A stretch of DNA of 64,000 nt, from contig NW_017265157.1 in assembly GCF_001638985.1 (NCBI RefSeq), positions 248,001 through 312,000 of the forward strand, in the 5' to 3' direction. Positions 11,371 through 23,614 of the stretch are shown piece after piece; within the stretch, counting starts at the first letter, position 1; the number at the start of each line of letters is the position of its first letter. Origin of the DNA: Phycomyces blakesleeanus NRRL 1555(-). Its lineage: Eukaryota > Mucoromycota > Mucoromycetes > Mucorales > Phycomycetaceae. A model generated the notes under the pieces. The model was given only the letters and a program-made list of their open reading frames with translations, had not been told where the DNA came from and ran no database searches. A program made the translations under genes and the position numbers.

Positions 11371-12716
11371 AAAAAAAGTGAAAATTTAAATTTTTGAAAA
11401 ATAAAGAAATATAGTGTCAAGTTAATATGGTATTTGATGAGATGGAATACTAAGAGAGAAAGAGGGATTCCTATCTATTAGACGTACAAGAGATAACAGA
11501 ACTGAGACACACATACACACGTATATTGTCTAAATAGATATATAGATAGAGAGAGTGATTTGAGTGAGGATGAGTTTGGAATTGAATGTTAAATCGATAT
11601 TTTATACCACTGCGTTTCTATCTATATACTTTCTTTTAATCTAGGGTCCCCAGAACTTACCCCACCTCGTATGATAATCAAGAAACAAGAAGAAGAAAAG
11701 ACTGTTTTTTTTTTTTTCTTTTTTTTCTTTATTATTATCAACTGTTGATGGTGATAGCTTCCTAGAGTGTAATAGAGGCGACTATAATGAATATAAATAT
11801 GTATATATACAGTATATTTACAATATGTACTATTTTCATTTTATAATAGAAAATTAATAATGTTTTCAAATCGGATCCTAAAGATCAATATCCTTTGTCT
11901 TTTTGAGTGGGAGTGTGTTTTGGAAAGGCAGTCTGCTTGGAAAAAAAAAATCAAAAAGATAAAATCAACCGGCCTATATACAGCTTTTGTACACCCAAAT
12001 ATATATATATATACATATATATTTGTATTATAAATAAAGAAAAAGCCATTCTTCCCCCGCGTATGTGCAATCGATCAAATTTCCTAATATGTTTATATTA
12101 TCATTATCCTCAAGAGTTGAACATTGCAACTGTCACTAATACACCGCCTTATATTCACATTGATTCTCTTTATTCATTTACCTTTTCCGTACGGACAGCT
12201 ACTAGTTTTTGGCATAAATCGGCTATATGGACATGCAATTGATCTCAATGTGAAAGTGTACCCTTGAAATCACCAAATCCATGAAGAGATAATGATATTC
12301 TTTTTTTTTTTTTTTTTTTAAGATTCTTGGAAATCTTCTTTAAGGATTGTCTATCAATAATAAGTCTTTATTTGGTTCTTATCTTTTCTATTTCTTCCTT
12401 TCACACACATATAGATATTTTTGTATTTTTGTATGTGTGTGTGTGTATGTGCTTGTATACCTTTTTACTGTCTGGTTCTCGGACTATAAAATATATATAT
12501 ATATAAAAAAAAAAAAAGAAGAAAGCAAAACTACTGGTTCAATGACATTTAAATAAAAAAAGGACTTTTTTTTTTTGTTATTTTTTTTTTTTTTGGTTGG
12601 AAACTAGAAACAAGATCAACAATTTTTTTTTCGGATTTTCTTCTTTTTCTTTTTCTTTTTTCACTGTACAGTTTGAATTCCTTAATTTTATTATTTTAAT
12701 AAGAACAAGAAAAAAT

Positions 12717-14663
12717 ATGGACAAGCAGACTTATTTGCCTTCTGTAGAGAATGACAAGATCAATACTACCGGACACCTGCAAGACAGTGGTCTTGGAACT
12801 GCTCCTGGACCCTTCTGGAAAACATATTTTCCGAGATACACAGTAAAGACGTCAGGTAAAATAAAATAAAGTTAAACAATTGTTGTTTATATTGTATGTA
12901 TATTAAACCCCTTGATTTCTTCTATTATATCTATTTCTTGTATAGGCCCTGTATTTATTGAAGAACGTCCTACTGTATTTCATTGTCTATTGATGGGTGT
13001 TCAGCACGTCTTGGCAATGTTTGGTTCTACAGTTATTGGTAAATATTTTCTATTATTATTATTATTATTATTTTCATAGACTAAATCATAAATTCAATTC
13101 AATTTAATTTAATTTTTTTTTAGCACCAATGTTGATGGGCTTGGATACCAACAGTAAGTAACCATAGAAACCAAAAAATAAAATAAAATAGTAAAGGAAT
13201 AGATTACTAACTCTTAATTACTTTCACTTATAGCTGCCCTATTCTTCTCCGGAATCGGAACCCTGATTTTCTTTTGCATCACAGGTGGAAGAGGCAAGTA
13301 ATCTTTTCTCTTTAACTTATCAACTCAATATTTCATTTCATTTCATTGGATTTAATTCTTATACATCGCCCCCCCCCCCCCCCAAAAGGNNGGNTTTTTT
13401 TTTTTTGCTTTTTATCAACCAATTAGTTCCTTCTTACCTTGGTTCCTCTTTCGGTTTCATTGGCGTCGTTGCATCATCTACCGGATATACCTACACTCCA
13501 ACTGCCGGCCCCAATCCCCACATCGATGTTGCTGCAGGTGGAATCCTAATTTGCGGTCTTGTTCTTGCTGCCATTGGTGTCATTGTTCTTATTGCAGGCC
13601 ATCAATGGATTGAAGTCATCATGCCTCCTGGTATGTAAAGAAAAAAAATTAAAGTTATTCACACACTCACACACGATAATTTTTTTTCTTTTAAAAAAAT
13701 AATAATGTTACAGTTGTCACCGGAACTGTCGTATTGACTATTGGTGTTCACTTGTCCACCTCTGCTTTCACAAGCGCAACCCAGACCTCTTTTGACGGCT
13801 GGATGGCCTTTACAACAATCATGATCATCTCATTGACAAGCGTTTACGCCCCTGGTGCATTCAGACGTCTCCCTATTTTGGTGGGCATGGTTATTGGCTA
13901 CCTGATTCACTTTGCCTGCAGTCGCACCGGTGCCGCCCCCGAAATCGACTACACCCAAGTCTACAACGCAAAGTGGTTCGCAGCCCCTACATTCGTAAAG
14001 CCTGTATTCGAAGCCAAGGCCATCTCAACCATCGTACCTGTCTGTGTGGTCTTGCTGGCCGAAAACCTGGGCCACATCAAGGCTGTCGGTGCCATGGCCG
14101 AAACCTCGCTTGACAAATACTTTGGACGTGCTATTCTCGGTGACGCCATCTCGACCATCGTGTCTTCGGCCGGCGGTGGACCCGGTACCACAACCTATTC
14201 TGAGAACATTGGTGTCATGGCTGTCACAAAGGTCTTCTCGACTCTCATTTTCCTTATTGCTGCCCTCATTGCTGTCCTGTTGGGTTTCATTCAAAAGTTT
14301 GGTGCTGCAATCAACACGATCCCGAGCGGTGTGTTCGGCGGTCTGTCGATCATTCTGTTTGGCTTGATTACTGTGTCTGGAGCAAGAATTTGGGTCGAGA
14401 ACGGCGTTGATTTCAAGGACTCGCGAAACATGCTTGTGGCCGGTATTCCGGTTGTCATCGGTGCCTCGATGCAGACGACTCTGAAGTGGGGTAACTTCCA
14501 GCTCGATGGCATTGGATTGCCCACCTTCTGCTGTATCCTTCTCTACCAGATCCTCCGTGGTACAGACAACCTCAAGGCTCTCTACCAAAAAGTCAAGGAC
14601 CGCAAGAACCGTCGCAAACAGCAAGACAGTGTTTCTGAACTTGAAGAAAAGCAGATCGAGTAA
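12717..14663 (+). CDS. UraA-like nucleobase (uracil/xanthine) permease, NCS2 family
   Basis: Six exons: 12717-12855, 12946-13038, 13124-13153, 13234-13293, 13427-13630 and 13714-14663. They sum to 1476 bases (491 residues), normal for this family. The product is a polytopic plasma-membrane carrier. Two diagnostic segments are visible: AENLGH (291-296) and TYSENIGVMA (336-345). Their glutamates, E292 and E339, match the substrate-binding glutamates of bacterial UraA. The second segment reads ENIG as in UraA/RutG rather than QNNG as in UapA-type fungal purine transporters, so uracil is the better guess for substrate. That is inference. The C-terminal tail is charged and cytosolic. The fourth intron begins with GC instead of GT and contains a C run and three undetermined bases. 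The start is the first ATG in frame. Confidence 0.92.
13369..13394. other. C15 run followed by undetermined bases
   Basis: Fifteen consecutive C at 13369-13383, then N at 13390, 13391 and 13394, all inside the fourth intron of the permease. The ambiguity is probably a sequencing or assembly problem at the homopolymer and does not affect coding sequence. Confidence 0.95.
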
Positions 14664-16317
14664 AGAAAAAATATAATCCTAAAACAAACAGCACACATAA
14701 ACACAAACATGCAAGCACTACACACACACATACACTCCAATTACAAACACGCACACATACGCGCGCGCGTACACACCAAAAGAAGAACCAGAAGAGGACA
14801 AATATAGAGGATAGTAAAGCACAAAAAATTACCCTACCTTTTCTTATATTATTATTAATATTAATATTTATTCATTCAATTGACGATTTGTATCTACATT
14901 TTTGTGTGCTATGTTTATGTTTATGTAATTTGTATGTATATGTAGGTTTTGCTGCAAAAAAGTAAAATTGACTTTACCCCCCCTCCCCTTCAAACAACAT
15001 TTGCATTTTATCATTTTCTTTATTTCATTTGGTCAATAAAAATAAAAAATATTATTATTATTATTATTATTATATTTTACTACAAAATGTCCACTAATGT
15101 ATCCAATTATGTTTGGCTTTGTAAATTTGTAAATGATTTGTACAAATCAAGGTTTTTTTTTGTTTTATATTAATATTTTGACATGGAATAAAAATAGACT
15201 GACAGAGTTGGATAAACTAATCAGTACAGAGGGCATTTCTCTCTATAGTTTATGATTCATTATTCCAAAAAATAGTAATAGACTATAAATACAACAAAGA
15301 AGGATAAAGGGAGTGTCAAGCTAGTGATCTTGTTATTTTTATGAGGAGATATCCACAGCCTAATATGTCTATTTTGAAGTTATTGCTACAGACTAAAAAA
15401 GGGAGAGTGGATTGGAGAAAATTCAAAAAAAGTCCGTGCTTGACCCTTGATTTATTTATTTTTATTTACTAACTTTCTTTAATGATGCCCAGACTCTTTT
15501 ACAGGACCTTGACAACCAAATAACAACAGCAACAACAACAGCAAAAATATTGACAAAAAATAACACTACTTTGTCATTCCATCCCCCCCCCTCTTTCTTC
15601 TCCCATTTCCCCTTATTTCCTTGTTATTTATTTCTACATTCAATATATAATATACATATGATTTTATATTTTAGATTCTAGAGTCATGGACTTGAACTTG
15701 TAGAATTGATTATAATTATCTATAAAAAGAAGTAAAAATAAGCTATGGTATCCATAGTGAATTTGAATATTCATTTTATTATTTAATTATTTGTCATATG
15801 TTATTATTATTATTATTTCTTACTCTGTCATATTTACGCCTTAATTTTAATCATAAATATAGATATAAATATAAAAATGTAGTATAAAGAGGAGCATTAA
15901 AACAAGAAATAAATAACTAATATGTAAAAAGGGGAGAAATGGAAGGGGGATCATAGATGTTAACTGTAGTTGTGAGTCTATTTGTTTTTTTTTCTTTACT
16001 CTTAAAAATAATAATAATAATAATATTTATTGCGCAAAATAGTGTGCTTTGCAGATCTTATTTTCCTGAGAATAGATATAGATTTAAGTATCATGATAGA
16101 AAATTGGCCATTTCTTAACTACCATTAACAAAAACATAAATACAAGACAAAGGCAAGATATATGTAATATTTTTCTTTCTTTCAAAAGTCATCCGATAAT
16201 TATAATGGTCAATAAAAGCGGGAGAATTGTGCAGAATATACTATACTATGCTATGATATAGTGTTAGTAATAATTTAATTACCAAAGTAGTATTGAGAAT
16301 GTTAAAATGTCAACGTT

Positions 16318-16348
<31 letters not shown>

Positions 16349-16887
16349 TATATGTTTGTTTTGAAATCATAAAAGAAATACATACAAGATCGTCCATTAT
16401 AATATATCTATATATTTATATATTTATATTATCGAGAGAAAGAAAGAAAGAAAATGAAAAATGAAATAAAGAAATATCAGCTTGATCACCGGCCTGTAGA
16501 AAATAATAATAATAACAAAGAAAAGAAAAGAAACAAAGATATAGGAATAAAAACAAAAGGAAAAAGGAAAAACATATAGACAGTGTACAGCCAAAAATAA
16601 CATGTGTTTTTTTTGAATTTTTTTTTAGTTGCTGTGTATATATATATACGGAGAGAGAGAGAGAGAGAGAGCGCGAGGAAGAGGACCATATAGTGTGTTG
16701 AAGCAGAGTGTCATTGAATTGAACCAAGTCGAATTGAATTGAATTGGAGCAGAGTTGAGTCAAAGTGAATTGAATCTAATCGCATTAAATTGAATTGAAT
16801 TGAATCGAGTCGAGTCGAATTGAACTATAGAGAAATTTGTTGAAGGATTGGCATGATATCGAAATCAATTTGTTTTTGGTTTGTGCT
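14664..16887. other. Spacer with simple repeats
   Basis: AC-rich sequence just after the permease stop, then AT-rich sequence with TTA, TAA and TTTA tracts (for example about 16318-16348). No gene seen apart from the feature that ends at 16888. Confidence 0.5.
16713..16825. repeat. Imperfect GAATT pentamer tandem array
   Basis: Repeated TGAAT/GAATT units with variants (GAGTC, GAATC) over about 110 bases. It lies downstream of the minus-strand zinc-knuckle gene. Confidence 0.75.
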
Positions 16888-17184
16888 TTACTTGAGCAGT
16901 GGACAGCTTCGTCTTTTGTGACCATATTTGCCACACCAGACACTACACAGTAAAACAAAACAAAAAGAAGAGAAGGATCGTTAATTCATTTGCCTTGTTC
17001 TTTATATATATATACACATTATAGAAATGCCATGAAGTATACGATGATTTACAAATGTATCTTGCATGCTTCTAATAGTATCAAGTATTTACCACTGGCC
17101 ACCATCCAAGTTCAATGGCTTGATTTCCAAAGACACGGTTGTATCTGGTTTCTGAGGAGGAATGAGAGTAAGAGGTGGTAACAT
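16888..17184 (-). CDS. Candidate 48-residue CCHC zinc-knuckle protein
   Basis: Two exons on the minus strand, 17184-17093 and 16942-16888. Both are too short to stand out as open frames. The intron has GTAAAT at its start and a pyrimidine-rich tract ending TGTGTAG. Lengths (92 + 55) sum to 49 codons including TAA. The product starts MLPPLTLIPPQKPDTTVSL and ends with CVWCGKYGHKRRSC (residues 31-44), an exact C-x2-C-x4-H-x4-C zinc knuckle, then PLLK. Such knuckles bind single-stranded nucleic acid. The in-frame ATG at 17184 gives a mini-protein. Alternatively an acceptor (CTCCTCAG) just before 17151 could make this the C-terminus of a longer protein whose upstream exons I could not find. A TATA-like run lies about 110 bases upstream. 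Confidence 0.5.
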
Positions 17185-18344
17185 TTACAAAACCGAAAAA
17201 ATTAAATTAGATTAAGTATCCAAAATACGCGTCAATTTTTTTTTTCTTTCTCTTTCTCTTTTGGTTTGGGTTGGGTTGGGTTGGGTTCTTAAAATATATA
17301 TATGCTTTACACAAATTTCAAAAGGGATAGTCTGAGCAAGAAAAATCTTAAGTCTATGTATCTATTATGGATTTATAATAGTCGAAAGGGATCAACAAAA
17401 AAAAGGGGAATTGAAGAGACAGAAAAGAATATAGAGTAAGGAAGAAATAAAGAAAGAAAGAGAAAGAGAGAAAGAGAAAGAAGGGGCATGTCTTTATTTC
17501 TTCTTTGTCATGGTAAGATAATGTACTTCCTTGAACCAAATATGTTGAAATATAATGTATACATAGATACATACAAAGAGAGTAACAAGAAACCATGGGA
17601 ATCAATCATCCTTTCGTATCATTTTGTTGTATCATAGTAACAAATTTTATATATCTATATCTATATTTATATTTATACACACATGTATATACATATTCCC
17701 AAATACATTTTATACTTCTTTGTACAAATATACAGTACAGTACAGTACAGTACAGTACCACGTAACATAATATACTATACAAAAAATACATAAATAAAAT
17801 AGACACGCTCCTTCTTGCACTGATATTACAAGTACCATGACATTAGGTCTTTAAACCTTCAGTATAATCAAATACTAAAAAAAAATAAAAAAAATAAAGG
17901 AAAGTGTCATTTAAGCACCTCATCCTTCACCCCCAAACCCCTTTATATTTAACATTTACCTTTATACTATCCCTCTCTTTTCTCCCTTTCCCTCCCCCTT
18001 GAAAGGTCTGGCCCTTCTTAACAAATGGCGCAAGTGAATAGATACGTATAATTATGTATTATAATTATGATTGTAATTATAAAATTAAAATGCCAAAAAA
18101 AAAGTGGGGTTAGAGTTGAAGTTTTCTTATTTTCTTATTTTCTTTCTTCTTTTTGACATGTTCACGTAGCAACAAAATAAAAAGGTAAAAAAAAACAAAA
18201 AAACTTTATTTCAAATCAGTATAATAGAATTGAATGTTTATATATAAATTGTATACTATATATATACACATATATAAATAAAATAAAATAAAATAAAATA
18301 GAATAGAATAGAATAAAAAAATAAATAAAATTGATATATATTTA

Positions 18345-18385
<41 letters not shown>

Positions 18386-18611
18386 ATAAATGAGTGAGCG
18401 AGAGTATGAGTGTGAGTGTGAGTGAAAGTCAAAGTCAAAGTGTGTGAGAGTGTGAGAAATAGAATGAGAAATAGAGTGAGCAAGTGAAGCAAGGTAAAGT
18501 GAATGAATGCAGAAATGATATACATGTATATATTATATTATATTATATTATACATTATATATTATATATTATAAATTTATATATTATAAATTTATAAATT
18601 TATTAAATTTA
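17185..18611. other. Simple-repeat-rich spacer
   Basis: Contains GGGTT repeats (about 17265-17286), GAAA-rich sequence, a TACAG array (17731-17758), TAAAA runs (about 18275-18320), a TATATG hexamer array (about 18343-18388), GAGTGT runs and TATTA runs. The frames here translate to low-complexity Thr/His/Tyr strings and I do not call them genes. Confidence 0.6.
17731..17758. repeat. TACAG pentamer array
   Basis: Five and a half perfect TACAG units. Confidence 0.9.
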
Positions 18612-19439
18612 TCAAGTGTACCCAGAAGATGCTTCATAAGGTCTGTGGTGCATACTAGGTGAAACTAGATCATGTCGACGATGTTTTGGGTAAGGAATTG
18701 GAATAACTGGCTCCTCATCTCGAGAGCGTTTATGGTGATGATGTGCTTGCGAATGGGTATTTGTACGTTGAGGGGGTGGAAACGCAAGCGCTTTTCCTGC
18801 CAGAAAAGAGGTCAGAAAATGAAGCTGATGGATCTGGGCATTTTCATCCTCTGCATGGTCTGTGCTCGAAACACGAAATTGCACGAGCCTCTCAAAGGGG
18901 GGGTCGTCCAGTTCCAGGGATGACAGCAGTGGAGTGAGATTGCGCCATGATTGCTGGCCAAGGTATCCCGTAGCCGCCAGTGCCGAACAATACTCCTCAC
19001 TGTCGGCCGCATACTGCCTGAATGTGATCGGGATCCGATTGTCCTGCTGAAGCATTGCCAGATTTCCCGCAAAGATGGACAAATGGTAGATGAGGTCCGA
19101 AAGGCAAACCCCTGAAGTTACGAGGTCAATGTAGGCTATCGAGTGTGCAAACTGATCAAAGATCCGAAGATAACCCGACCAGGACAGCGGAAGACGCACC
19201 AGACGCAGGGCTTGGATGCCATAGAAACGTGTGATCCGGGGCACAAGACGGGCAACAAAGCGGTCGGTGATGGAGGGGTCGCCTTCCGGGAAGAGATGAT
19301 CGGTTGTCCACACACTGGTGTTGTTGTACACCAGGTTCTGGAGTCGCTTATTTACACGGCTCAGTTGAATAACGTCGTGAAGGCATAGGTGAGAGGCTGT
19401 GAGAACAAGTTGTTTGTCGTTAAGGTCCAAGAAGAACAT
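18612..19439 (-). CDS. F-box-like protein, 275 residues
   Basis: Single exon with an ATG at 19439. The first ~45 residues (LDLNDKQLVLTASHLCLHDV followed by IQLSRVNKRLQNLVYNN) have the Leu spacing and the VNKRLQNLV-type helix of an F-box. These proteins act as substrate adaptors in SCF ubiquitin ligases through Skp1. The middle is leucine-rich and helical without clear repeats. The last ~60 residues are low complexity: proline-rich, a run of four His, and basic KRSRDEE and KHRRHD patches. The base composition is clearly GC-richer than the flanks and the reverse strand is less protein-like. Substrate unknown. The F-box call rests on pattern only. Confidence 0.62.
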   Translation of the reverse strand: MFFLDLNDKQLVLTASHLCLHDVIQLSRVNKRLQNLVYNNTSVWTTDHLFPEGDPSITDRFVARLVPRITRFYGIQALRLVRLPLSWSGYLRIFDQFAHSIAYIDLVTSGVCLSDLIYHLSIFAGNLAMLQQDNRIPITFRQYAADSEEYCSALAATGYLGQQSWRNLTPLLSSLELDDPPFERLVQFRVSSTDHAEDENAQIHQLHFLTSFLAGKALAFPPPQRTNTHSQAHHHHKRSRDEEPVIPIPYPKHRRHDLVSPSMHHRPYEASSGYT

Positions 19440-20754
19440 TCTTATTTTTTAATCTTATTATTTGCTTGCTGTTGTTATGGATTTTATGGCTGTTGTGTTT
19501 GTTGTGGCCGTCTTATGAATGCTAGTAGTAGCAGCAAATAGTAGTAGTAGTAGTATTATTATTATTTTTTGGCTGTTTTTCTTTGGCCTATTTTATTTTT
19601 GGGTCGAGTGAAAGAGAAAAGGAAAAAACAAAAAGGCAAAAAATAAAAGAGTTTTAAGCTGTGTAATAAGGTGGCACATTCAGCCCAAGAACGGACACAA
19701 CGGCACACCATTTCACACCCATTGAACCCAGGTCATTCCACCCTCTCTTTCTCTCTTTCTCTCTCCTTTCTCCATACTACCAACTGCTATTCTAACGATT
19801 TAAATATTTGGATATTAAAACTCATATTGTTCCATCCCAAAAGCACTGGCCAAACAGCTTATATATTTATTATAATAGTTATTTTAAGTACTTGCAATGC
19901 TTATTTGCTTAATGATTTATATATATATATAAATAAGCTTAAATCTATATACCAACCAACTAAGCATCTATCTATCTAATCGGTCCTTCTTGTGTTTCAA
20001 ATGTTTCAAACATGCTATTGAAATAAATAAAAAAACACGAAGCGAAACAAAAGAAGAGGAAGAAAAAAAAAGGTAGTTCATCACACATCTTGTACTCTCC
20101 GGAGAGCACGATGCTAACACAAGAGCGCGCGCACACGCACACATACACACTATATATACATATACACACAGACAGGCACATATATACACACACATATACA
20201 CACACGTATGTATATATGTATGTACTATTTTCTCTTTATCATGTATACTCTTAATAACAACTCTATCCGGATCTCATTTCATCCTTTTTCTATTAGCTTA
20301 TTCCAAAACTTCTAAAAAAGAATACCACAATTTAAACGTAAAACAAGACCTAAAAAAAGAAAATCGGAAAAGTGAAGTTTGTATTATATTATTTGATACT
20401 TTTACATGCTCATTTATAAATCAATAAATAAAAGTGCACAAGAAATTAAGACAGATAAAGAGAGAGAGAAAAAGAGAGATACCCAACTTTGCCTTTTACA
20501 ACTGAAAAAGCGATGTGGAGAGGAAGGGGATCAAAATTCCAATTATTTTTTTATTCTTTTTTTTTTTGAGTGCCAATCATCTAGTAAAAGACACACGGCA
20601 CGTGATCCATTCACAACTCCATAATTACAAACACACTACAGCCACATACAGACATACACACACACAATGTACGAACACACACATAATTGATCCTCCTTTA
20701 CTAATCACCACAATCGTTTTTTACACACACACTCTCTTTTGAAGAACAGGAAGC
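19440..20754. other. Divergent spacer between F-box gene and GPI8
   Basis: Holds the presumed promoters of both genes. AT-rich with GTA/TTA trinucleotide runs, CT-rich tracts, and a CA/TA-rich patch at about 20120-20215. No gene seen. Confidence 0.5.
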
Positions 20755-22663
20755 ATGGCTAGAGTGTGGTCATTATTATTCATTTGGATAGCAATATTAA
20801 GTTGCTATTCATCAACCGCAAATGCAGATCAGCAAAGCGAAGTCGAAGGTTTCTTTAGTCAGGGAGGACACACCAACAATTGGGCTGTACTTGTATGCAC
20901 TTCTCGATTCTGGTTCAATTACAGACATGTAGCCAATACGCTTTCCATGTATCGCACAGTCAAAAGACTTGGCATCCCAGACTCCAACATCATCCTCATG
21001 CTTGCTGACGATGTTTCTTGCAATGCTCGCAATAAGTACCCCGCCACTGTGTACAACAATGCTGCTCGATTTTTAGATCTCTATGGAGATAATGTTGAGG
21101 TTGATTACAGAGGCTATGAGGTTACAGTAGAAAACTTTATTCGAATGTTGACAGGTAAGCTCTGATTCTGTCTCTTTATTTCTCTTTTTTTGTCTGTCCG
21201 TCTGTCTCTCTCTCTATATATTTTGCTATAATTCTTTATTTTATTTATTTTCATACAAAGTGTCCATGTATTATCCTACAAAATAAAATATAATATAATA
21301 TAATAAAAACATGTATAGAGTAATATTTATTACAAACATTAAACAATATACACAATATCGTACTGTTATATTCTGTACTATATTATATTGTATTATATTT
21401 CATTGAATTTTATTGAGTTATATTGAGCTATATTGTATTTATTATCATTATCATCATACTGATATATTTGTATGTACACGAACACAAACACAAACATGCA
21501 CGCACGCACGCACACGCACACACACGCACACACACGCACGAACGAATTTGTACATATAAAACCAATAAAACCAATAAATATATATATATAAAAATAAAGG
21601 GCGCGTGTCACCCGATACTCCTCGATCAAAACGGCTTCTCTCGGATGACCGGTCAAACATCCTTGTTTACATGACAGGCCACGGCGGTGATGAATTTCTG
21701 AAGTTCCAAGATGCAGAGGAAATCAGTGCGTATGATCTCGCTGACGCATTTAAGCAAATGTCAGAGAAAAAGAGGTATGTAGTACTACAAACACTAACAC
21801 ACACACACACATATATATACATATGCGTGTGTATGTATGTGTGTGAATGTATATGAGGGTGAGAGAGAGAGAGAGAAAAGTCTGTGCGCTACCTGTATAC
21901 CAACATCATTAAATAGATACAACGAAATATTCTTTATGATTGATACATGCCAAGCCAATACAATGTACAGTAAATTCGATTCACCAAACATTCTTGCTAC
22001 TGGAAGTAGTGAACTAGGTGAAAGCTCCTTTTCTGTGAGTCAATATATGTTTACAGGGCGTTTTTTTTAGTTGCTGTTGTTCGAGATTAAACTCTTACTG
22101 CTACTTAATTTACTTTACTCTACTTACTTACTAATACTATTATTATTATTATTGTAATAAAGCATCACACAGACTACGAAATTGGTGTGGCGGTGATTGA
22201 CAGTTACACCTACTACAACCTTGAGTTTTTGGAGAATATTGACATGACTAGCAACAAGACGCTCCAAGATCTGGTAACCAAAACAAACCAAACCAAAAAA
22301 AAAAGTTTGATTTGTTAATTATTATTGGTTATTTGAAAACTCTAACAAGTTAACCATTTTTCTTCTACTACAAAGTTTGGTACCTATGATCCTGTTCAGA
22401 TAAGCTCACACCCAGGAATTCGCTCAGATCTATTCCACAGGCCCTTAGATAAAGTAAAGTAGAGAAGAATGCATATATATTCATTCTTTGTTGTTTTGTA
22501 CAAAGGGGTTAATGTTCTCGGGCACTAAACATGGACTTACACACAACATTTGATCTCCTTTGAAAGGTCAAGGTCACCGATTTCTTTGGAAATGTCCAAA
22601 ATGTAGAATTAACAAGATACAGATATCCACTTGTAGAACATGATTCTTGGACAGAAGAGGTAA

Positions 22664-22694
<31 letters not shown>

Positions 22695-23048
22695 TATATA
22701 TTTTTAGCTTATAAAATACCCTCTTTTCCCCCCTTGTTCTTCTTCTCTTTAAAGTAAAAAAGAAACTTATAATATATTATATATATAATACTAATACTAA
22801 TAGTAACTATAATAATGCGTGTTTGTGTGTAGGTACCACAAGAACCCGTCAATGGATCGGATGTGCCCCGTCCTTCTTTGAAAGAGAACCATCCTCAGAT
22901 CTACCACTCATTTGATGTCAAACGATCCAATAACTCCCAAAATCTATTGACCTGGCTTAAATCTCTATCTCTTCCAACTCTATTTGGTGCTATGGCTACA
23001 ACTGTCATTGGTTACAGTATTACTAAAGCAATGCAAGCGACACAATAA
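20755..23048 (+). CDS. GPI8: GPI-anchor transamidase catalytic subunit (PIG-K/Gpi8)
   Basis: Seven exons: 20755-21154, 21600-21774, 21917-22034, 22163-22273, 22376-22453, 22567-22659 and 22833-23048, giving 396 residues, the usual size. It is the cysteine-protease subunit of the ER transamidase that cleaves the C-terminal signal of precursor proteins and attaches the GPI anchor. Residues 1-25 form a signal peptide ending near ANADQ. The C13-type protease fold is clear, starting at [20 protein letters not shown]. The catalytic dyad is intact: His161 in MTGHGG and Cys203 in IDTCQA, followed by the conserved [18 protein letters not shown] segment. A hydrophobic helix near the C-terminus (about 372-390) anchors it in the ER membrane. 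Intron 1 is long (445 bp) and full of CA repeats; the others are short. Confidence 0.97.
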
Positions 23049-23527
23049 CAATATCGATATCAATAACAGCTATATTTATTATTTATTTGGTTTATGTATT
23101 GATATAAGATAGAGTAAAATAAAGTAAAGTAGAGTAAAATACAAAAAAATAATAATAGTTTCACTTTATCACATGGCAACACAAAAAAATATTCTTGGAT
23201 TGCGCCATGGCAACAAGAATATTATAAAGGGGATGGAAGAAGTTTATTTATTTATTATATTTCGTAGACCGGTATATATATATTTCAAGGTAGATAGATA
23301 GTCAAGCGCATATATGTATATCTTTTAATTGAAAGACCCCATATATACTAACAAAACACATTTCTCTTTGGTATCAATGAATATTCCCCCAAATAGCTGG
23401 TAATACAAAGAAGTAGAAACAAGAAAAAAAGGGAGATAAAGAGCCTTTTTTTTTTTTTTAAAAAAAAAAAACTTTTGTTTATTAAAGATATTTTGGCTGT
23501 ATAAAAACCAATAGATATCTCTGATAT

Positions 23528-23614
23528 CACTGTAGGAAATGACAGGATTTATAACTCCAGACTCATATATTTTCTACGATCCTGGAATTATAAATTCTGC
23601 CACTTCCTACAGTG
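23528..23614. mobile_element. Small MITE-like palindrome (87 bp)
   Basis: The left 31 bases starting CACTGTAGGAAATGACAGGA match the reverse complement of the right 31 bases at about 27 positions. The loop between them is about 25 bases. TAT flanks both ends, compatible with a 3-base target duplication. No coding capacity. It could be a short MITE or a solo-end relic. Confidence 0.6.

Larger units (their letters stand above)
9264..12716. other. Long AT-rich spacer upstream of the permease
   Basis: No gene supported. Contents are simple repeats (listed separately), poly-T tracts (for example 12301-12319 and about 12566-12596) and a TATA-like patch near 10832-10838 without a following gene. The T-rich block just before 12717 is probably the permease 5' leader. 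Confidence 0.5.

Noticed and set aside
14025..14624. 199-codon minus-strand frame opposite the permease
   Set aside because: Antisense shadow of conserved transporter exons; composition not protein-like.
18256..18525. Minus-strand frame rich in Thr/His/Tyr
   Set aside because: Translation of simple repeats (GAGTGT, TATATG, TAAAA).
21393..21674. Several overlapping frames in the first GPI8 intron
   Set aside because: They come from CA/GCAC repeats inside an intron whose flanking exons join cleanly.
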